Made by a program: the position numbers and the translations under genes. A stretch of DNA of 64,000 nucleotides. Origin: CAYVTV01 sp964526475 (GTDB taxonomy: Bacteria > Bacteroidota > Bacteroidia > Bacteroidales > GCA-2748055). The stretch spans positions 1-64,000 of the forward strand of contig CAZGKF010000006.1 in NCBI GenBank assembly GCA_964526475.1, written 5' to 3'. The notes under the pieces are model-generated. The model saw only the letters and a program-made list of their open reading frames with translations, did not search any database and was not told the DNA's origin. Below are positions 8,769 to 17,999 of this stretch, one piece after another. The number at the start of each line of letters is the position of its first letter. The first letter of the stretch is position 1.

Positions 8769-11729
8769 ATGTCAGGCTTATTGAGATACTCTGTGCTAAT
8801 AGCTTTTCTTCTTGTTGTATCACCATTTTTAAAAACACTTAATTCACAGCCGGCAGACCCGGATTATCAGGATACGATTGAGAACACAAAGGAGATTATC
8901 TCAGATCATAAGGGTAGCCAAACCATATCTTCCGGCTCCTTGGATAAACTGCACCCTGATGATCATGGGGAAGATGAAAGTCATAAAAGTGACATGTCAC
9001 CTTTGTTTTTTATCTGCATAGCTCTTTTTATTGGTACCGCAACAAGGCATAATCTAAGAAAAGTCCCGATTCCCTTTACAGTTTTATTGCTGTTGATAGG
9101 TATTGGTTTGGGTGCATCTGTTAGGTTTGGGTTTTTTCATACCTTAAATGAAGGATTTTTCCGTGACACATTGAGTCTATTGAGTCACTCCATTGAATGG
9201 GCGGGTTCAATTGATCCTCATCTGATACTTTTTGTTTTTCTGCCTACATTGATATTTGAAGCAGCTTTTGCTCTTGATGTACATACGTTTAAAAAATCTC
9301 TCGGGAATGCATTCATTCTTGCTGTTCCTGGTATAATTCTGGCTATAATTTTAACTGCGGTTATCTCCAAATTTATTTCAAATACCGGCATTGGGTTGTT
9401 GCAGTGGGATTGGATCGTGGCTTTATTATTCGGGACTCTTATAAGTGCAACAGATCCGGTTGCGGTAGTTGCTTTGCTCAAGGAATTGGGGGCAGGAAAA
9501 AAATTGCAAACACTCATTGAGAGTGAATCACTACTTAATGATGGTACAGCCATTGTTATTTTCCTTGTATTTTTCGCGATGGCAGCAGGGCATGCAACTG
9601 AAGGAAATGCAATTGCACAATTTTTCATTGTGGCAATAGGTGGAATTACCATAGGGATTATTATTGGAGGAATAATTGTAACATGGATCAAGAATGTATA
9701 TAATGATCCGTTTTTTGAGATTACAGTTATTGTTGGTGCGGCATACCTTACTTTTTTTATTGCGGAGACAATGCATGTTTCCGGTGTTCTTGGTTTAGTA
9801 ACTCTTGGGCTGATAATGGCAAGTATTGGCCGGTCGAGGATTAGTCCTGAAGTTCATCATTTTCTGCACGAATTCTGGGAACTTGCCGTATTCATTGCAA
9901 ACACACTTATATTTCTTATTGTTGGAGTGGTGATAGCTTTACGGACAAACTTTACCGGTAGAGACATTTTGGTATTGTTTATAATTTACATTGGAATAAT
10001 CATAATAAGGGGAATAGTAATAGCAGTTTTCTATCCTTTAATGAAAAACATTGGATACGGTGTGCCGGTAAAACATGGAATTGTAGCCTGGTGGGGAGGT
10101 CTTCGTGGAGCTATAAGCCTTGCCCTTGCTCTTATTGTAGCAGGAGAGAGTTCGATTAATGCAGAGATACGTGATCAGATACTATTCCTTACAGCCGGGA
10201 TAGTGTTTTTAACTTCAACGATAAACGCAACCACTACCAAGGCATTGGTTAACAGACTTGGTTTAACAAAACTCTCACCGGCAAAGAAGTTGATGATCCT
10301 TAATAACATGCGGATCATACGACAAAGCAGTGAGAAAGAGCTGGACAAGATCAGATCAGATCGTTTTATGAGTGGAGCTGACTGGGCTATGGTCAGAACA
10401 TATTTACCTCTGGCTCCTGATGATTCTGAAGAGAAGGAACTTAACACGGAAACACTTGCGGAGTCGAGGAAGCGTGTTTTACAAAAAGAGAAAAGCAATT
10501 ACTGGAACCAGTTTGAAGATGGGCTCCTGGGTCGTAATGCTGTACACCTGCTTTCAGATACTATTGATTTGATGCTCGATTCTGAAGGCGGAGCCTCTCT
10601 TTCCAACAGGGAAGATCTGGAATATTTGTGGCATACCCCGAAACTTCTTAACAAGTTGCAGAGTTGGCCATTAATAGGGGGATGGGCTCAAAACAGGTTT
10701 TTTGAAAGATTGTCAAACAGCTACGATTGTGCCAGGGGATTTGTTTATGCACAGAATGAATCACTTAAACTTCTTAAAGGCATGGCGCTTTCTGGTAGTG
10801 AAAGGGATAATGCCAGTCTTGATGTGATAGAAAGCGAGATAAATGAAAACAAAATACAGGGATTAACATTTCTCAGGAACCTGAAAGAAGCATTTCCTGA
10901 AATATATAGCTCTATCGAAACCCGGCAGGCCATCCGGACCATGCTTAACCATGAACATCAGACTGTGGAGAAGTTGCTTAAACAAAGAAGAATTGAACCT
11001 GATGAAGGAGCAAATATGCTTGCAGAGATAGAAGAAAAGAAAAAGAAGCTTATGAATACCAATCTTTCTTTTAAACGCACTATCCCTCTTGAAATGCTTA
11101 TGAGCATCCCCTGGCTTTCTGACCTCGATCAGCAGGTGTTCAGGAAAATACTCTACTCTCTGCAGAACAGAGTATTTGCTGTTGGGGAGAATTTAATGAA
11201 AACGAGAAAATATGGGGATGATATAATTATTATTATCAGAGGAACCGTTAAGGTAATTGTCGATCATAAGGTTCGGGAAATATTGGGACCGGGTGATGTG
11301 ATAGGTGAAATTTCTGTACTAACGAAAAATCCTCGTACAGCAACCGTAACTGCTGAATCACCTGTTTCTGCCTTAAGGTTTCCGGGGAATGTTATTGAAA
11401 AGTTACTTAAAGAAGTTCCTGAATTTGAAAGAAAACTTTGGAGAATAGCAGCACAGCGATTTGCTGAGAATATCTTATCAGATCATAAAGATTTTACCTC
11501 CTTATCAGCGCCTGAGTTAAAAGCATTGATAAAAAAGGGTGAAATACTGATGCTGAAAAAAGGAGAAGGTTTTAATGACACAGGAAAAATAATTATTCTG
11601 CTTACCGGAAAATTATCAGATGCTGTCGATCCCGGTCTGATATATCATGATATGGGCTATATAACTTCTTCGCAGGTGAGGGCACTGGAAAATTCCAGAT
11701 TGTTTATTATCAGTGCATCCGGGTTCTGA
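8769..11729 (+). CDS. CPA1-type Na+/H+ antiporter with C-terminal cyclic-nucleotide-binding-like domain
   Basis: A 986-residue inner-membrane cation/proton antiporter. A signal-like first helix is followed by an acidic, His-rich loop (residues 30-75) and then some twelve membrane segments (about 75-500). SATDPVAVVALLKELG and ESESLLNDGTA carry the Asp and Glu/Asp residues typical of NhaP/SOS1-type exchangers, and WGGLRGAISLALAL is the conserved late helix. The long cytoplasmic tail (500-980) is helical and contains a cNMP-binding fold near residues 800-900: GDDIIIIIRGTVKV, GPGDVIGEISVL, and PRTATVTAESPVSALRF. The same architecture occurs in plant SOS1. The PRTA position keeps Arg-Thr, but whether nucleotide is bound is unknown. 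The likely role is sodium or pH homeostasis gated by the tail. Confidence 0.9.
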   Translation: MSGLLRYSVLIAFLLVVSPFLKTLNSQPADPDYQDTIENTKEIISDHKGSQTISSGSLDKLHPDDHGEDESHKSDMSPLFFICIALFIGTATRHNLRKVPIPFTVLLLLIGIGLGASVRFGFFHTLNEGFFRDTLSLLSHSIEWAGSIDPHLILFVFLPTLIFEAAFALDVHTFKKSLGNAFILAVPGIILAIILTAVISKFISNTGIGLLQWDWIVALLFGTLISATDPVAVVALLKELGAGKKLQTLIESESLLNDGTAIVIFLVFFAMAAGHATEGNAIAQFFIVAIGGITIGIIIGGIIVTWIKNVYNDPFFEITVIVGAAYLTFFIAETMHVSGVLGLVTLGLIMASIGRSRISPEVHHFLHEFWELAVFIANTLIFLIVGVVIALRTNFTGRDILVLFIIYIGIIIIRGIVIAVFYPLMKNIGYGVPVKHGIVAWWGGLRGAISLALALIVAGESSINAEIRDQILFLTAGIVFLTSTINATTTKALVNRLGLTKLSPAKKLMILNNMRIIRQSSEKELDKIRSDRFMSGADWAMVRTYLPLAPDDSEEKELNTETLAESRKRVLQKEKSNYWNQFEDGLLGRNAVHLLSDTIDLMLDSEGGASLSNREDLEYLWHTPKLLNKLQSWPLIGGWAQNRFFERLSNSYDCARGFVYAQNESLKLLKGMALSGSERDNASLDVIESEINENKIQGLTFLRNLKEAFPEIYSSIETRQAIRTMLNHEHQTVEKLLKQRRIEPDEGANMLAEIEEKKKKLMNTNLSFKRTIPLEMLMSIPWLSDLDQQVFRKILYSLQNRVFAVGENLMKTRKYGDDIIIIIRGTVKVIVDHKVREILGPGDVIGEISVLTKNPRTATVTAESPVSALRFPGNVIEKLLKEVPEFERKLWRIAAQRFAENILSDHKDFTSLSAPELKALIKKGEILMLKKGEGFNDTGKIIILLTGKLSDAVDPGLIYHDMGYITSSQVRALENSRLFIISASGF

Positions 11730-11745
11730 ATAAAGATATGAACGC

Positions 11746-13848
11746 CTAACTAACTTCTCTCCAGTTAATTTTTTTCAGGGAGTTTTTTCTTAACTGTGTA
11801 AGCAGAGTTTTATTTTTTTCATCTGACAATTCCGGGTCATTTTCGATAATTCCCACTGCAAAATCTCTTGCGTATTGCAGTATTTGTGTGTCCTTCCCAA
11901 GATGAGCTATTTTAAGGTTGAACGGGATCCCGCTTTGCTGGGTGCCTTCAATGTCTCCCGGGCCTCTTAGCTTAAGGTCAGCTTCAGCGATCTCGAAACC
12001 ATCGTTTGTCCTTACCATTGTTTGTATCCTTTCTTTCGCTTCTCTGGAAAGTTTATAGCCCGACATTAATATGCAATATGACTGGTCTGCACCTCTTCCC
12101 ACCCTTCCCCTTAGTTGATGAAGCTGAGACAGGCCAAATCTCTCGGCACTTTCTATAACCATTACGCTGGCATTGGGAATGTCTACACCGACTTCAATCA
12201 CCGTTGTTGCTACAAGTATTTTGGTAATACCTTTTTTAAAGTAATTCATAGCAATTTCCTTATCTTCTGATTTCATTCTTCCATGCAAAACTCCAACAGC
12301 ATATTCGGGTGGAGGGAATGCCCTGACAATACTTTCATAACCATCCTCCAGGTCTTTGTAATCCATTTTTTCAGATTCCTTTATAAGTGGATAAACAATG
12401 TATATCTGCCGGCCCTCAGCGATCTTTTTTCTTATAAATCCATGCATTCGCATTCTTTTGGCGTCGGTGATATGAACTGTTTTTACCGCTTTTCTTCCGG
12501 GGGGCAACTCGTCGATAACAGAAACATCCAGATCCCCATAAAGGGTCATGGCCAATGTACGGGGAATGGGCGTGGCTGTCATAACCAGAACATGAGGGAG
12601 ATATTCGCTTTTCTTCCAGAGTTTGGCTCTTTGTGCTACACCAAAGCGGTGTTGTTCATCTATAATAACTACTCCCGGATTTTTAAATTTCACTTCATCC
12701 TCAATAAGTGCGTGAGTGCCAATAAGGATATTTAGCGCCCCATCTGTCAGTAAATGATGAATTCTATCTCTTTCTTTTTTTTTCGTTGAACCTGTCAGTA
12801 ATTCTACATTAATTCCCAGACCAGAAACGAAATCTGAGATGGTATGGAAATGCTGGATAGCCAGAATTTCTGTCGGTGCCATCAGGGATGCCTGATAGCC
12901 ATTATCAAGAGCTATCAGCATGCACATCAGGGCAACCATTGTTTTTCCACTGCCGACATCACCCTGTAAAAGCCTGTTCATTTGTTTTCCTGAAGCCATA
13001 TCTCTTCTCAGTTCCTTTATTACTCTCTTCTGTGCATTGGTAAGTTCAAATGAAAGTTTCTCATGATAGAAACGGTTGAAATTTTCTCCAACCCGTGGGA
13101 AAACAAATCCTTTATACCTGATGTTCCTTAAGGACCTTGTTCTTAGAATATTTAACTGAATGAAAAAAAGTTCCTCAAACTTCAGCCGGATACTTGCTTT
13201 CTTAAGTTTTTCAGCATTTTCAGGGAAATGGATATTGAATAAAGACTCCTCCAACCCGATAAGATTAGCTTCCTTTATCAGCCATTGGGGGAGGGTTTCA
13301 GGTATTTTCCCCTTTACCTGCTTAAGTAATGTAAAGATCAGCTTTAAAATAGTTTTGCTGGTCAGGTAATTGTTTTTAAGCTTTTCGGTGGTTATATAAA
13401 GAGATTGTAACTTCAGGTTAAGTTCATCTGCTTTTGTTACATCATCGATATCAGGATGGACGAGGTTAATACGGTTGTTGAATATTGTGGGTTTCCCGAA
13501 TACAATAAACTCTTTACCTGCCGGATAGCTTTCCGGTATCCATCTTTCCCCTTTAAACCATACAAGTTCAAGGATGCCGGTACCATCAGTTAACTTCCCT
13601 ATAAGCCTGCTTTTCCCATGTGGACCAATTTTTTCATATGCAATAACAGTCCCTCTTACCTGGATATAAGGTAAATCAGCGTGTAAATCACTTATACGGT
13701 AGAATTTTGTTCTGTCAATGTGTCTGTAAGGAAAGTAATAAAGCAGGTCACCGTAAGTTCTCAGGCCGAGTTCTTTTTCAAGAAGTTCAGCACGTTTTGG
13801 ACCGACACCGGTTAAAAATTTGATTTCCTGCTGCAATATTTCCGACAT
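11746..13848 (-). CDS. recG: ATP-dependent DNA helicase RecG
   Basis: A 700-residue RecG of usual length, which remodels stalled forks and Holliday junctions. FLTGVGPKRAELLEKELGL begins the N-terminal wedge region and YIQVRGTVIAYEKIG the OB fold. The helicase core has LLQGDVGSGKTMVAL (Walker A), MAPTEILAIQH (Ia), IIDEQHRFGVAQR (DEQH, motif II), VMTATPIPRTLAMT (III), and the C-terminal TTVIEVGVDIPNA and HQLRGRVGRG (motifs V and VI). LRGPGDIEGTQQSG is the RecG-specific TRG-region block. No motif is missing. It converges with the antiporter gene, with 16 bases between them. Chromosomal housekeeping gene. Confidence 0.97.
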   Translation of the reverse strand: MSEILQQEIKFLTGVGPKRAELLEKELGLRTYGDLLYYFPYRHIDRTKFYRISDLHADLPYIQVRGTVIAYEKIGPHGKSRLIGKLTDGTGILELVWFKGERWIPESYPAGKEFIVFGKPTIFNNRINLVHPDIDDVTKADELNLKLQSLYITTEKLKNNYLTSKTILKLIFTLLKQVKGKIPETLPQWLIKEANLIGLEESLFNIHFPENAEKLKKASIRLKFEELFFIQLNILRTRSLRNIRYKGFVFPRVGENFNRFYHEKLSFELTNAQKRVIKELRRDMASGKQMNRLLQGDVGSGKTMVALMCMLIALDNGYQASLMAPTEILAIQHFHTISDFVSGLGINVELLTGSTKKKERDRIHHLLTDGALNILIGTHALIEDEVKFKNPGVVIIDEQHRFGVAQRAKLWKKSEYLPHVLVMTATPIPRTLAMTLYGDLDVSVIDELPPGRKAVKTVHITDAKRMRMHGFIRKKIAEGRQIYIVYPLIKESEKMDYKDLEDGYESIVRAFPPPEYAVGVLHGRMKSEDKEIAMNYFKKGITKILVATTVIEVGVDIPNASVMVIESAERFGLSQLHQLRGRVGRGADQSYCILMSGYKLSREAKERIQTMVRTNDGFEIAEADLKLRGPGDIEGTQQSGIPFNLKIAHLGKDTQILQYARDFAVGIIENDPELSDEKNKTLLTQLRKNSLKKINWREVS

Positions 13849-13946
13849 ATAAGTTTATTATTTAAAACATAAATATCGGAATTTTCACGGGAAAAAGGGG
13901 AGAGTTTTTTATAAGTGATAGTAAAAACAATTCCTGAAACGGTTTT

Positions 13947-15461
13947 TTATAAGTTTTCCAGGGGATAACTTTTTTCTCTTTCCCTTGCCTTTTCCAGCCA
14001 TTCAGGAACTACCCTCCGGATAAATTCGTTTTTTTCTTTATTCATCTGAGCCGCATTTAAACCAATAAGTTCCTGAGCTTTTGCCTTTGATGTTATGTCT
14101 GGATAAGGTATTTCTTCAGGAATCCCTAAAACTGCCAGTAGTCTTGCAAGTTTCACTCTTGCTTCCTGAGCTTTTGAAATTCCTGTTGAAACAATTCTGA
14201 GGGTTTCTACAGGTGAGTGAAAAGAATTTCCATGTCCTGCTGCAGCAAAGTCCCACCTCCACTGGGCATGTCTTATAAGAGTTTGAATTCCCTTCATCTG
14301 ATTTTCGCCTGCTCCCATGTCCCACGCTTTTTTTGCTTCAATATGTGCACGAACCAGGAGAATCTCAAGATTTCTCTGGTTTTCCTTAATCTTATCCTGG
14401 CGGGAATATACATCCAAAAGCAATCTTTCTGTTTCCTGCCGGTGGCAAACCTGACAGGAGGCATGAATGTTATTGAGCGGACTCTGCACGTGATGATTTG
14501 TAAATTTTTGTCCTCCTTCACTTATATAAGGCATGTGGCAGTCGGCACATGATACCCCCCTGCTTGCATGTGTGCCGGTAAGGTATATTTCATAATCAGG
14601 ATGTTGGGCTTTCAGCATTGGAGTGCGGCTTAATGGATGGATCCAGTCGGAAAACCCTGAATTATCGTAGTAAGCCTCCATGTCATCAACTGAGAATCCT
14701 TTATCCCATGGGAAAGTGAGATAGTTAACTCCGTCAACTTTATTTTTATTGAAATAATATTCAACATGACATTGCGCACATACAAGTGATCTCATTTCCT
14801 GATGAGAAGCTTTTGTGATATCTTGTCCCATCCTTTCCATAGCTTCAACAAGTGCAGGCCTGGAAATTCTCAGATTCATAGTTTTAGAATCATGACAATC
14901 GGCACAACCGATAGCATTTACGACTTCATGACCCTTGGTTTCCCATGTCCCTTTATAGAACTCTGCAACACCCAGTTGATTCATTAGCCTGGGAACATCA
15001 GGACTTTTACATGCCCAGCATGTATTAGGCTGCGGACTTTGCTTTCCGTCAACCGGGGCTCCGGTGCGTAAAGTTTTCCATACATCCGAAACGGAATAGT
15101 AATGACCCCTGGCTTGTTTATAGTCTGCTGAAAAACCATATCCTGCCCATAAAATAACTAATTCGGGATATTCTTCAAGCAGGTCTGTTGTAGCTGCCCC
15201 ATTGTATTTACTCCGGAAAATTGTGTCGGAGGTTTTCAGATACGATTGGTATTGCCGGGGGAAATTTTCTCCCCAGACAGCATTCCTGGGCTCAAACTGA
15301 TCAACATTAATTGCAGGCACATATGCAAATACAGCTTCAGCCCTGCGTTCCATTATCGAGGATGCCAATAATCCAAGCAGAAAAACAACTACCAGGGTAA
15401 AAAGAAAGATTATCCAGCCTAACCAAGGTTTTTCTCTGATTCGTTCACTGAGAGGTTTCAT
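13947..15461 (-). CDS. nrfA: Ammonia-forming cytochrome c nitrite reductase NrfA
   Basis: A 504-residue periplasmic pentahaem enzyme that reduces nitrite to ammonium with six electrons. The first haem motif is CWACK at 148-152, whose Lys is the axial ligand of the catalytic haem and is diagnostic for NrfA. Four CxxCH motifs follow at 186-190 (CADCH), 228-232 (CAQCH), 305-309 (CADCH) and 336-340 (CQVCH). GTHASRG supplies another conserved His. The N-terminus has an uncleaved-looking membrane anchor or signal (WLGWIIFLFTLVVVFLLGLL). It lies 13 bases downstream of nrfH, making an nrfHA operon. This points to respiratory nitrite ammonification or nitrite detoxification. Confidence 0.97.
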   Translation of the reverse strand: MKPLSERIREKPWLGWIIFLFTLVVVFLLGLLASSIMERRAEAVFAYVPAINVDQFEPRNAVWGENFPRQYQSYLKTSDTIFRSKYNGAATTDLLEEYPELVILWAGYGFSADYKQARGHYYSVSDVWKTLRTGAPVDGKQSPQPNTCWACKSPDVPRLMNQLGVAEFYKGTWETKGHEVVNAIGCADCHDSKTMNLRISRPALVEAMERMGQDITKASHQEMRSLVCAQCHVEYYFNKNKVDGVNYLTFPWDKGFSVDDMEAYYDNSGFSDWIHPLSRTPMLKAQHPDYEIYLTGTHASRGVSCADCHMPYISEGGQKFTNHHVQSPLNNIHASCQVCHRQETERLLLDVYSRQDKIKENQRNLEILLVRAHIEAKKAWDMGAGENQMKGIQTLIRHAQWRWDFAAAGHGNSFHSPVETLRIVSTGISKAQEARVKLARLLAVLGIPEEIPYPDITSKAKAQELIGLNAAQMNKEKNEFIRRVVPEWLEKAREREKSYPLENL

Positions 15462-15474
15462 ATATTTTTTAGTT

Positions 15475-16071
15475 TTAAAGTGTACTTTTTTGCAAAGCTT
15501 TTTTTATCCAATCCGGAACAGGACTTGGTGGAAGAGGAACTCTGGCATCAGGGGCTGATGAGAGACCATTTACCCGTCCGTGAGGTGTCTCCGAATGGCA
15601 GTCAAGGCATCTTTTCCCTTCACGATAGAGATGAAAACTTTCTGTCAGGGCGAGTAATTTATTATCGGTTATAAGATCTTCATGGCACCGGATGCAATTT
15701 TTCTGAACAACTTTCCTCCCAGCCTCTTTTATAAATATAACCTGAGGTTCATTTCTTAAAGTGAAAATGGTAGCATGGCGCATGCCGTCCTTAGCCTTGA
15801 AGTAAAGTTTGTTTAGAAAATTGTTGTGTGGTACGTGACAGTCGTTACAATTAGTTACTTCACGATGTGCACTGTGACTCCATGTAGCGTATTGGGGAGC
15901 CATTATATGACAATTTACACATGTCTCAGGTTTATCTGAAATGTATGAAGGGGCATTGGAGATGTAAAAGGCAAATAGAAAAAGACCTGTAAAAATAGCT
16001 GTTGCGATAATTACCGGCAGATGCCATTCCCGGGGAGGAATAAATTTATGAATAAAATTCTTAAATCCCAT
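15475..16071 (-). CDS. nrfH: NrfH, membrane quinol dehydrogenase for NrfA
   Basis: A small NapC/NirT-family tetrahaem subunit of 198 residues that takes electrons from menaquinol to NrfA. ATG 16071 (MGFKNFIHKFIPPREWHLPV) is preferred over a longer reading to 16116 whose extra residues are Cys-rich and non-polar with no family match. One membrane helix (VIIATAIFTGLFLFAFYIS) anchors it. The four haem motifs are CVNCH, CNDCH, CIRCH and CLDCH, with MAPQYATWSHSAHREV after the first, as in NrfH. The partner nrfA follows at 13 bases on the same strand. Confidence 0.95.
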   Translation of the reverse strand: MGFKNFIHKFIPPREWHLPVIIATAIFTGLFLFAFYISNAPSYISDKPETCVNCHIMAPQYATWSHSAHREVTNCNDCHVPHNNFLNKLYFKAKDGMRHATIFTLRNEPQVIFIKEAGRKVVQKNCIRCHEDLITDNKLLALTESFHLYREGKRCLDCHSETPHGRVNGLSSAPDARVPLPPSPVPDWIKKALQKSTL

Positions 16072-16152
16072 ATGGAACTTTCTCCCGAAAATACAAAAAC
16101 AAACAATATGAAGCAATATTCTGGTACTGTTATTCTTTAATTTGTAAAGATT

Positions 16153-16950
16153 CTAATGACTTTTTCTTTGTCTTAATGCTTCAAAAATAATTATTCCGGC
16201 ACTAACGGAGATATTCAGGGAGTCGGCTTCGCCTGCCATAGGTATCCTGATAATCTGATCTGCATTTTGTCTCCACAAAACTGAAAGCCCCTTAGCTTCT
16301 GACCCGAAAACAATAGCTGAAGGGTAACGGTAATCAGCATCGGTATAATGGACTTCTGTTTGCAGTGCGGCTGAATAAATTCTGATTCCGTATTTTTTCA
16401 GATAATTAATTGCCTCCTTTGTAGAACAGCTTATAACATTATTTGTAAAAATACAACCAAGACTTGATCTGATCACATTTGGATTATAGATATCGGTTTC
16501 TGGGTCGCATACCATAACCGCATCTATTCCTGCAGCATCAGCAGTGCGTAACAGAGCTCCAAGGTTTCCCGGTTTTTCAACAGATTCGAGTACCATCACA
16601 AGGGGATTTTCCCCGGGTACGTAATCTTCCGGTTTTCTGAAAACAGGAACTGCGAGAACGATTAATCCATCATTGTTATCACGGTATGCTATTTTTTCAA
16701 ATACATGCCTGCTTATTTCAAATAATTGAAGGGTGGAGGGAAATTCGCCTATAATTTTATCCACTTCTGAACTTATTATATCTGGGCAAAAAAATGCACT
16801 TTTAAAAAGATAACCGTTGGAAAGAGCTTTTCTGATCTCCCTGAGTCCTTCAATTACAAAAAGATTGGCTTCTCTGCGTTTGCGTGATCTGGAAAGCTGA
16901 AGGACTTCCTGAATTCTGGGATTTTGGGTACTCGTAATATTTGTTGCCAT
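16153..16950 (-). CDS. TrmH/SpoU-family RNA 2'-O-methyltransferase
   Basis: A 265-residue SPOUT-fold enzyme that methylates a ribose 2'-OH in tRNA or rRNA using SAM. The N-terminal ITSTQNPRIQEVLQLSRSRK and NLFVIEGLREI form the substrate-binding domain seen in RlmB/TsnR-like members. The catalytic domain has motif 1 ESVEKPGNLGALLRTADAAG, motif 2 AIVFGSEAKGLS and motif 3 IPMAGEADSLNISVSAGI, which build the trefoil-knot cofactor site. All conserved Asn, Arg, Glu and Ser residues are present. It is a monocistronic-looking housekeeping gene; the exact target nucleotide cannot be deduced. Confidence 0.93.
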   Translation of the reverse strand: MATNITSTQNPRIQEVLQLSRSRKRREANLFVIEGLREIRKALSNGYLFKSAFFCPDIISSEVDKIIGEFPSTLQLFEISRHVFEKIAYRDNNDGLIVLAVPVFRKPEDYVPGENPLVMVLESVEKPGNLGALLRTADAAGIDAVMVCDPETDIYNPNVIRSSLGCIFTNNVISCSTKEAINYLKKYGIRIYSAALQTEVHYTDADYRYPSAIVFGSEAKGLSVLWRQNADQIIRIPMAGEADSLNISVSAGIIIFEALRQRKSH

Positions 16951-17108
16951 GCATTCTTCTTAATGACATAAAATTAGTTTAAATTTATTTGATTAAGATG
17001 GCTATTTTGCAGATGCTTACATTTTAATTGACCATGAAAAGTAAATACGTATAGATTATATAAAGAAGCAAAAATCTTTTTTCATATTTGCAAAAACTTT
17101 CTCTTATT

Positions 17109-17999
17109 ATGATCAAACTACTGACTCCTTTGAACTGGGTTGATTATGAATTGATTGATACCGGAAATTTCAGGAAACTTGAAAGATTCGGCAGGTATAT
17201 TCTTTCAAGACCCGAACCACAGGCAATTTGGGATACTGCATTGAGTGAAGGTGAATGGGAAGATATGTCGCATGCAACTTACACCCGCCGCAAGGGAGGT
17301 GTAAATGACTTTCCCGATGATGAAAGAGGAGAATGGAAACTCAAACCTGAAATGCCGGAACAATGGAAAATATCCTATTCATACAAAGAAATGCTTCTAA
17401 CTATGCGTCTGGGACTTACCTCCTTTAAGCATGTAGGAGTTTTTCCAGAACAGGCTGTAAATTGGGAATTTATTTACGATAAGGTGAAAAGCATGATGAA
17501 TAACAGCCCCAGAATACTAAATCTTTTTGCTTATACCGGGGGTGCAAGTCTTGCTGCCTGTGCCGGGGGAGCAAAAGTTACTCACCTTGATTCAGTAAAG
17601 CAGGTGGTAGGATGGGCTAAAGAAAATATGGAGCTGAGTGGCTTAAGTGATATCCGGTGGATTATTGATGATGCAGTGAAATTTGTTAAACGGGAAGTAA
17701 GAAGAGAGAATAAATATGACGGGATAATCCTTGACCCGCCTGCATACGGGCGCGGGCCTGAGGGAGAGAAGTGGGTACTTCAATCCGGCCTGAATGAACT
17801 GGTAAAGGATTGCGCTGTTCTTTCAGAGAATAGTAATTCTTTCCTTCTACTAAATATGTATTCACTTGGGTTATCCCCATTGGTTGCCGAGAGTCTTGTC
17901 AAGACTGTATTCGGCAATAAATCCGGAGAGATGCAGGAGCTATACCTCGAAGACAGGGCGAAAAGAAAAATACCTATGGGAGTAGTTTATTACAGTTAA
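17109..17999 (+). CDS. Class I SAM-dependent methyltransferase (RlmI/RlmK-like C-terminal type)
   Basis: A 296-residue Rossmann methyltransferase. The frame extends to TTG 17088, but ATG 17109 (MIKLLTPLNWVDYELID) is the better start. RILNLFAYTGGASLAACAGG is the SAM-binding motif I, VTHLDSVKQVVGWAKENMEL the acidic second strand, and IILDPPAYGRGPEGEKW the DPPxYGRG catalytic motif IV typical of 23S rRNA cytosine/guanine methyltransferases of the RlmI/RlmK group. The PUA domain of RlmI is absent. The last four bases overlap the convergent end of the 17996-19471 gene. Confidence 0.88.
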   Translation: MIKLLTPLNWVDYELIDTGNFRKLERFGRYILSRPEPQAIWDTALSEGEWEDMSHATYTRRKGGVNDFPDDERGEWKLKPEMPEQWKISYSYKEMLLTMRLGLTSFKHVGVFPEQAVNWEFIYDKVKSMMNNSPRILNLFAYTGGASLAACAGGAKVTHLDSVKQVVGWAKENMELSGLSDIRWIIDDAVKFVKREVRRENKYDGIILDPPAYGRGPEGEKWVLQSGLNELVKDCAVLSENSNSFLLLNMYSLGLSPLVAESLVKTVFGNKSGEMQELYLEDRAKRKIPMGVVYYS

